This document shows positions 16,154 through 20,226 of a stretch of 20,226 nt of DNA, in pieces. The notes below the pieces were generated by a model that had not been told where the DNA came from, searched no databases, and was given only the letters and a program-made list of their open reading frames with translations. The translations under genes were made by a program, and so were the position numbers. Every line of letters begins with the position of its first letter. The stretch's first letter is position 1. Source of the stretch: a bacterium UBP11_UBA4055 (GTDB taxonomy: Bacteria > UBA4055); the NCBI GenBank assembly GCA_002382735.1, contig DFZN01000061.1:1-20226 (forward strand), given 5' to 3'.

Positions 16154-16243
16154 TCACCTCACTTGGTATTTTCTTTTCTTTCGAATTTTACTTTGATCGA
16201 TGACACCATCAAAGCACAAAAAACAAGTTTCTTTTTCTTTCAT
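16154..16243 (-). CDS. Possible 29-residue leader ORF with CxxC
   Basis: In the leader of the pseudopilin operon a short frame reads MKEKETCFLCFDGVI, then a strongly basic tail (KIRKKRKYQVR), and stops with TGA inside the Shine-Dalgarno region of the PilV-like gene. A perfect GGAGG lies upstream (16258-16262), but 14 bases from the ATG, which is long. A 7-bp inverted repeat (CTTTGAT 16191-16197 with ATCAAAG 16208-16214) falls inside. It could be a coupling leader peptide or chance. No family is recognised. Confidence 0.3.
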   Translation of the reverse strand: MKEKETCFLCFDGVIDQSKIRKKRKYQVR

Positions 16244-16331
16244 CTGCCTATACACCACCTCCTTTCTTTTATCAAACCCCTTCTTTTTCTGTTCTAACCC
16301 TCTTTAGCTCCCCGACACATCTACACTATCT

Positions 16332-16360
16332 AATATAATCAATTTTTTTGCTTTAGTCAA
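16332..16360 (-). promoter_or_regulatory. Promoter of the pseudopilin operon
   Basis: Read on the minus strand: TTGACT (16360-16355), a 17-base spacer with an A-run, and TATATT (16337-16332). Transcription should start near 16325, giving a leader of about 175 bases before the PilV-like ATG. The leader is purine-rich and contains the small ORF. I see no known riboswitch pattern in it. Confidence 0.65.
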
Positions 16361-16383
16361 CAGAATTATTATTTTTAAAAAGT

Positions 16384-16412
16384 TTGACATCGCGGACATC
16401 GGATATTATATT
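16384..16412 (+). promoter_or_regulatory. Promoter of the 805-aa secreted protein gene
   Basis: A consensus TTGACA (16384-16389), a 17-base spacer and TATATT (16407-16412), with a predicted start near 16419 and a leader of about 43 bases ending in AGGAGG. The upstream 23 bases up to the opposing -35 are almost pure A/T. The promoter overlaps a tandem direct repeat (GACATCG at 16386-16392 and 16395-16401). Confidence 0.7.
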
Positions 16413-16439
16413 TAATATGTTGGGCGAATGTCGGGCGAA
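16386..16439 (+). repeat. Two pairs of short direct repeats at the promoter
   Basis: GACATCG occurs at 16386-16392 and 16395-16401 (9-base period, covering the -35 end and spacer). GGGCGAA occurs at 16422-16428 and 16433-16439 (11-base period, just after the predicted start). Periods of roughly a helical turn at these positions suggest operator sites, but this is speculation. Confidence 0.35.
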
Positions 16440-16461
16440 GAAAAATTATTAGGAGGCGGAT

Positions 16462-18879
16462 ATGAAAAAACAAATTATGGCAGTTGTGCTTGTCTTTATC
16501 ATCTCTCTTGCTGCACTGGATATTAAAGGCGGGGGCGGACCCGATTCTTTCGGATACAGATGGATCGATTCCGATGAGACGGGAGGCCCTGTATATTCAT
16601 GGGAAGAGATAAGTGTTACTGGGACAGCAACCGGGATTCTCGATGAGGATATGGCGACAATCAATCTTGCTTTTGGCTTTGATTATTATGGAATCTCCTA
16701 CACATCTGTAAATATTTTCGATAACGGATTTGTAAGTTTTTCGAGCTCATACAATGATTTTGAAAACACAATACTTCCAAACACATCTCAACCTCAGGGA
16801 GTGATTGCACCTTTCTGGTGCGACATGGATCCGGCCACTCAGGGAGAGATATACTATTATTCCGACGCTTCAAAATTAATTGTACAATACGATAATGTTG
16901 CACAGTACGAGGAGCCGGGTGGAAATACTTTCCAGATCATTTTTTACTCAAGCGGAGATATCGTGTTCCAGTACAAATCAATGACTATAAGTTTGCCTTA
17001 TTATACTGTCGGTTTTGAGAACGAAGACGGTACAAAAGGTCTCGGTATAGGATACGACTCTTACATTAAGGATAGTCTGGCGGTTAAGATTTATTATGCA
17101 GGTGTGATTGAGGACGGTACATTCGTTCTGTCAACAGGCTCTCTGACTTATGGCAATGTAACGGTAGGCGATACGCTCAGCAGAGTATTTACTATCTCCA
17201 ACACACATCTGGACGAAACAATGACAGGGACCATAACGACCTGTAACGGATTTACGGTTTCTGAATCAGGAAAAAAGCTGGATGATCTCACTAAGAACTA
17301 TTTGGAATACACGATAAATGCATCATCTGCTCAGCAGTTCAACCTTCTCTTTTTACCGGTCGTTGAGCAGTTATATAACGGGACAATCTCTATAACATCC
17401 TCAGACGCATCACATCCGGCAGATTCAATTACAGTCTCAGGATCCGGCGTAGTTCCGAATATAAGCATTACTTCACCTGATACGATCAAAGTTCAGGCAG
17501 CTTTGGGATCAGCAGCCTCATCAAATTTTACTGTCAATAATACTGGTCTGGGAGATCTTAATTTTACAACGGGTAAAACTTACCTGATGTCGGATATTTA
17601 TAAAGGAAGCGGAGGTCCTGACGGAGGAAACTATTTCTGGAAAGACAGCGATGATCCCGAAGGACCAAATTACTCTTGGATCGAGATATCTTCTTCAGGA
17701 ACTGCAATTCCTACGCTTCTGGTTGACGGGGTATCTGATTTTATCGATCTTGGCTTTACTTTTAAATTTTATAATACGAATTACACGAAGTTAAAGATCA
17801 GTGCTAACGGAGTTCTTACATTTAACAGTTTTGCAGTTACTCCCTCAAACACAAATATACCGAACTCCAATACACCGAATAATCTGTTGTGTCCTTACTG
17901 GGATGATCTTGATCCGACCGCACAGGGGACTGTTTATTATTATCATGATGCTCCAAATTCCAGATTCATTGTACAGTATGACAACATTCCGAATTACGGT
18001 ACATCTAACAACAATACATTCCAGATAATACTAAACACCGACGGCACGATAGTCTTCCAGTACAAGACAATAACGCAGACAAGTTATACAGTAGGGCTCG
18101 AAAATGTATCGGGAACGATCGGAACACAGCTTGCTTACAATAATACATATTTAAAAAATTCATTCGCAATTAGATTCAGGCCTGTACCCGAATGGATATC
18201 TCTGGCTCCGCCTACGGGTACGGTTTATAATTCGGGCAACCAGATCATTTCGGCAACATGTAACGCGTCGGGAATGTTAATTGGTGATCATTACGGGATC
18301 GTAAGTGTCAATTCGAACGATCCGGATACTCCGTCGTCGAATATTCCTGTCAAACTGACTGTAGTTCCGATTTCGATACCTGAACTGTCATCTCCAATAA
18401 ATTCAAGCGCAATTACCGACCTTACACCATCCTTTAACTGGTCACAAATTACAGAAGCATCATCTTATACTCTTCTGGCGGATAATAATTCAGACTTTTT
18501 ATCTCCTGAATTGAACCAGACTCCTACTTCAAACACATTCACACCCGTATCCGATATGGCTCTTGGAACCTATTACTGGAAAGTAAGAGCAAATACGGCT
18601 TCTGCGAATGGAGAATTCTCTCCTGCATGGACATTCACTATACAATTGATACCCGCAATTCCTTCGGGGATAGTTACTTCGATAGTCAGCGGGAATGTCA
18701 AGATAGACTGGAACGATGCGGCTGACGCTACTAGTTACGATGTGTATTCTTCTGAGGATCCCCATGCGGAATGGCCTTCCGGATGGGGCGTTCCCGTTAA
18801 CGTTGCGCTTAGTGAATATACTTATACTCCGGACGGATCGAAGAAATTCTTCAGGATCGTGTCTAAGAACGGGTGGTAA
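16462..18879 (+). CDS. Secreted multidomain protein with duplicated GGPD domain, Ig/BACON-like and FN3-like domains
   Basis: An 805-residue exported protein with an N-terminal signal (MKKQIMAVVLVFIISLAALD). A domain of about 185 residues occurs twice, at 24-210 and 383-572. Each copy opens with GGPD...W.DSD..GP.YSW.EIS, then LGFTF/LAFGF.YY, then PFWCDMDP.TQGEIYYY or PYWDDLDPTAQGTVYYY, IVQYDN, NTFQII, VFQYK and YTVG.EN. Between them lies an Ig-like choice-of-anchor D type domain (about 222-332). After the second copy comes a BACON-like domain (576-636, PEWISLAPPTGTV ... SNDPDTP), then an FN3-like domain (about 640-728, TPSFNWSQITEASSY ... YYWKVRA) and a last FN3-like stretch ending FFRIVSKNGW. 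I see no T9SS sorting domain. AGGAGG precedes the ATG. It is likely a cell-surface or matrix protein of unknown binding target. Confidence 0.85.
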   Translation: MKKQIMAVVLVFIISLAALDIKGGGGPDSFGYRWIDSDETGGPVYSWEEISVTGTATGILDEDMATINLAFGFDYYGISYTSVNIFDNGFVSFSSSYNDFENTILPNTSQPQGVIAPFWCDMDPATQGEIYYYSDASKLIVQYDNVAQYEEPGGNTFQIIFYSSGDIVFQYKSMTISLPYYTVGFENEDGTKGLGIGYDSYIKDSLAVKIYYAGVIEDGTFVLSTGSLTYGNVTVGDTLSRVFTISNTHLDETMTGTITTCNGFTVSESGKKLDDLTKNYLEYTINASSAQQFNLLFLPVVEQLYNGTISITSSDASHPADSITVSGSGVVPNISITSPDTIKVQAALGSAASSNFTVNNTGLGDLNFTTGKTYLMSDIYKGSGGPDGGNYFWKDSDDPEGPNYSWIEISSSGTAIPTLLVDGVSDFIDLGFTFKFYNTNYTKLKISANGVLTFNSFAVTPSNTNIPNSNTPNNLLCPYWDDLDPTAQGTVYYYHDAPNSRFIVQYDNIPNYGTSNNNTFQIILNTDGTIVFQYKTITQTSYTVGLENVSGTIGTQLAYNNTYLKNSFAIRFRPVPEWISLAPPTGTVYNSGNQIISATCNASGMLIGDHYGIVSVNSNDPDTPSSNIPVKLTVVPISIPELSSPINSSAITDLTPSFNWSQITEASSYTLLADNNSDFLSPELNQTPTSNTFTPVSDMALGTYYWKVRANTASANGEFSPAWTFTIQLIPAIPSGIVTSIVSGNVKIDWNDAADATSYDVYSSEDPHAEWPSGWGVPVNVALSEYTYTPDGSKKFFRIVSKNGW

Positions 18880-18923
18880 ATGTGCTTAGCAATGTCTGAA
18901 GGAAATCGGGTACATTCCATAAG

Positions 18924-18952
18924 TTGATTATTTCATTTAAATTTTGTACATT
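18924..18952 (+). promoter_or_regulatory. Promoter of the terminal lipoprotein gene
   Basis: TTGATT (18924-18929), a 17-base A/T-rich spacer, TACATT (18947-18952), about 30 bases before the ATG at 18986. The heptamer GTACATT at the -10 is also present at 18910-18916. No terminator is seen between the preceding stop (18879) and this promoter. Confidence 0.5.
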
Positions 18953-18985
18953 GTCTCTTTAGTTAAACACTTACGGAGGAAAAGT

Positions 18986-20226
18986 ATGAAGAAAATGGTT
19001 TATATTCTAATGCTCGGAATGGTCGCGGGTCTGTACTTCGGATGCTCGGATGACGATAAAAGTTCTACCAAACCTACTCCTGACACGGTACTGAAAGTTA
19101 CGGTATTGAGCAGAACGGACAGCTCAGCAGTTGCCAATTCGAATGTCGTAGTTTATCAGGCCGAAACTAATCAGGCTGTACAGAGGGATCTTACAAATGA
19201 TGAAGGTTCGTGTTATTTTTTGCTTGATGAGGGAAATTATTACCTTGAAGTAACTGCTCAGGGATACGATCCTTCGCCTGCTCCGAATGTCACTCCTGTA
19301 CCATTCTTCGTGACTCCTCAGGATACTACCGAAATCCCTTGTTACCTTAATTTTAATCCCGTTGAAAATTCAATTTATATAAAAGGCTTTGTGGAACCTG
19401 CCCTAAATAATTGCCTGATACAGGCAGTTGCTTCAAGTGGAACAGAGAAGTATTCGTCAATTTCAGGTCCAGACGGATTTTTCATCCTATATAATCTTCA
19501 ACCAGACACTTATTCTTATGAAGCCTTAAAATCAGGATTTCAAATGGATTCTGTTACAGTAATCAGTATAACATCACCTGAATACCCAAGCGGGATATAC
19601 GATTCCCTGACTGTTTACATATCATCATATTTGGGATCATCAATGAGTGGTTCATTAAGTTTTCTTGCTAGTGGTGTAGCAAAGCCAACAGATATAGTTT
19701 TAAGAGATCCGGTGTCATTGGAAATTATTCCCGGGATGAATACGATGACTGATACAACGGCAGGAAACAACAGTTATGCCTTTGAGAATATTCCGGATGG
19801 CGATTTCATACTTTGGGCATCTTTGGCAAACGACCAAAATGTAATGGACCCAAATAAAAATCTTGGTGGGATTGATGTTTCTTTCCCAACTGATGACGGT
19901 CTTATCAAATCAATTGATATCACTGGTTGCATAAATATAATCAATCCTACAAATCCAATGGATTCAATCTATGCATTTGTTGCAAATTCAATTGTTCCAA
20001 CTTTTTCGTGGTCACCTTATTCTTCTACACAAGAATACATAATTGAAGTTCGAGATTTGAGCGGTAATATTATATGGGGTGGATTTAATCGACTGGATAG
20101 TTTAATAAATCACGATTATATAGATGGTTCTGTGACTAGTGTTGAATACAATTTTGACAGTTCTGCAACTCAAACCTTAGTTCCCGGAGAGATATATCAG
20201 TGGAAAGTCTGGGCGGATAAAGGTAC
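18986..20226 (+). CDS. Lipoprotein with carboxypeptidase-regulatory-like and FN3-like domains (5' part)
   Basis: The frame is open from the ATG at 18986 (GGAGGA upstream) to the window end, giving 413 residues with the C-terminus missing. The signal peptide ends GLYFGC, so Cys20 is probably lipidated, followed by an acidic SDDDK stretch. The lipobox is relaxed (Tyr-Phe-Gly-Cys), which is tolerated in Bacteroidota-like lineages. Three successive beta-sandwich modules resemble carboxypeptidase-regulatory-like domains: about 34-125 (VVVYQAETN ... NDEGSCYFLLDEGNYYLEV), 130-215 (GPDGFFILYNLQPDTYSYEA) and 218-315 (YAFENIPDGDFILWA). An FN3-like stretch follows (TFSWSPYSSTQEYIIEV ... YQWKVWAD). Substrate or partner is unknown; a surface adhesion or glycan-related role is only a guess. 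Glutamine codon choice changes partway along the gene. Confidence 0.85.
   Translation, partial: MKKMVYILMLGMVAGLYFGCSDDDKSSTKPTPDTVLKVTVLSRTDSSAVANSNVVVYQAETNQAVQRDLTNDEGSCYFLLDEGNYYLEVTAQGYDPSPAPNVTPVPFFVTPQDTTEIPCYLNFNPVENSIYIKGFVEPALNNCLIQAVASSGTEKYSSISGPDGFFILYNLQPDTYSYEALKSGFQMDSVTVISITSPEYPSGIYDSLTVYISSYLGSSMSGSLSFLASGVAKPTDIVLRDPVSLEIIPGMNTMTDTTAGNNSYAFENIPDGDFILWASLANDQNVMDPNKNLGGIDVSFPTDDGLIKSIDITGCINIINPTNPMDSIYAFVANSIVPTFSWSPYSSTQEYIIEVRDLSGNIIWGGFNRLDSLINHDYIDGSVTSVEYNFDSSATQTLVPGEIYQWKVWADKG

Noticed and set aside
16158..16330. A cyclic-di-GMP riboswitch in the pseudopilin leader.
   Set aside because: Such riboswitches often precede pilus genes, but the conserved core sequences and tetraloop-receptor features are not visible in the leader.
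1..20226. CRISPR arrays, insertion sequences, tRNA or rRNA genes, prophage or toxin-antitoxin modules.
   Set aside because: No regularly spaced repeats, transposase or integrase frames, terminal inverted repeats or recognisable RNA genes were found when reading both strands.

Overview
The window looks like chromosomal DNA from a Gram-negative bacterium of the FCB superphylum (Bacteroidota and relatives such as Cloacimonadota or Delongbacteria). The evidence is a PorD-like (DUF4835) type IX secretion (T9SS) protein, a T9SS type A C-terminal sorting domain, many signal-peptide beta-barrel proteins ending in aromatic residues, a Bacteroidota-style MeaB N-terminus, and FN3/Ig/choice-of-anchor secreted proteins. 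No species can be named. The code appears standard, with TGA used as a real stop at 5220-5222 and 13169-13171.

Layout. 1-6100 (+): the 3' end of dxr, an outer-membrane beta-barrel, a PAS-rich hybrid histidine kinase, a MeaB-type GTPase and a PorD-like protein, tightly packed and partly overlapping. 6231-10308 (+): a three-gene envelope redox cluster. It holds a lipoprotein with a thioredoxin-like CLSC motif, a DUF6029-like barrel ending in a CSGGTC motif, and a secreted redoxin whose first active-site position is an in-frame TGA (U-P-G-C), followed by Ig-like, adhesin-like and T9SS sorting domains. 10336-13156 (+): a promoter, rpmE (bL31), a terminator, a YqhQ-like DUF1385 membrane protein, another barrel and free methionine-(R)-sulfoxide reductase, closed by a strong bidirectional terminator. 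13169-16148 (-): three prepilin-like genes in pilV-pilW-pilX-like order, read from a good sigma70-type promoter through a leader of about 175 nt that contains a 29-codon ORF. 16384-18879 (+): a divergently transcribed 805-aa secreted multidomain protein. 18924-20226 (+): a lipoprotein that runs off the window.

The most notable element is the selenoprotein. A TGA replaces the N-terminal Cys codon of a CxxC redoxin, the frame stays open for 446 more codons, and a hairpin with a GGC loop lies 17 nt downstream, as expected for a bacterial SECIS. The same protein carries a T9SS sorting domain, which would make it a cell-surface or secreted selenoprotein. With its two neighbours, both carrying paired cysteines, it forms a candidate thiol/selenol redox relay across the outer envelope. 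That relay is inferred from adjacency and motifs, not shown.
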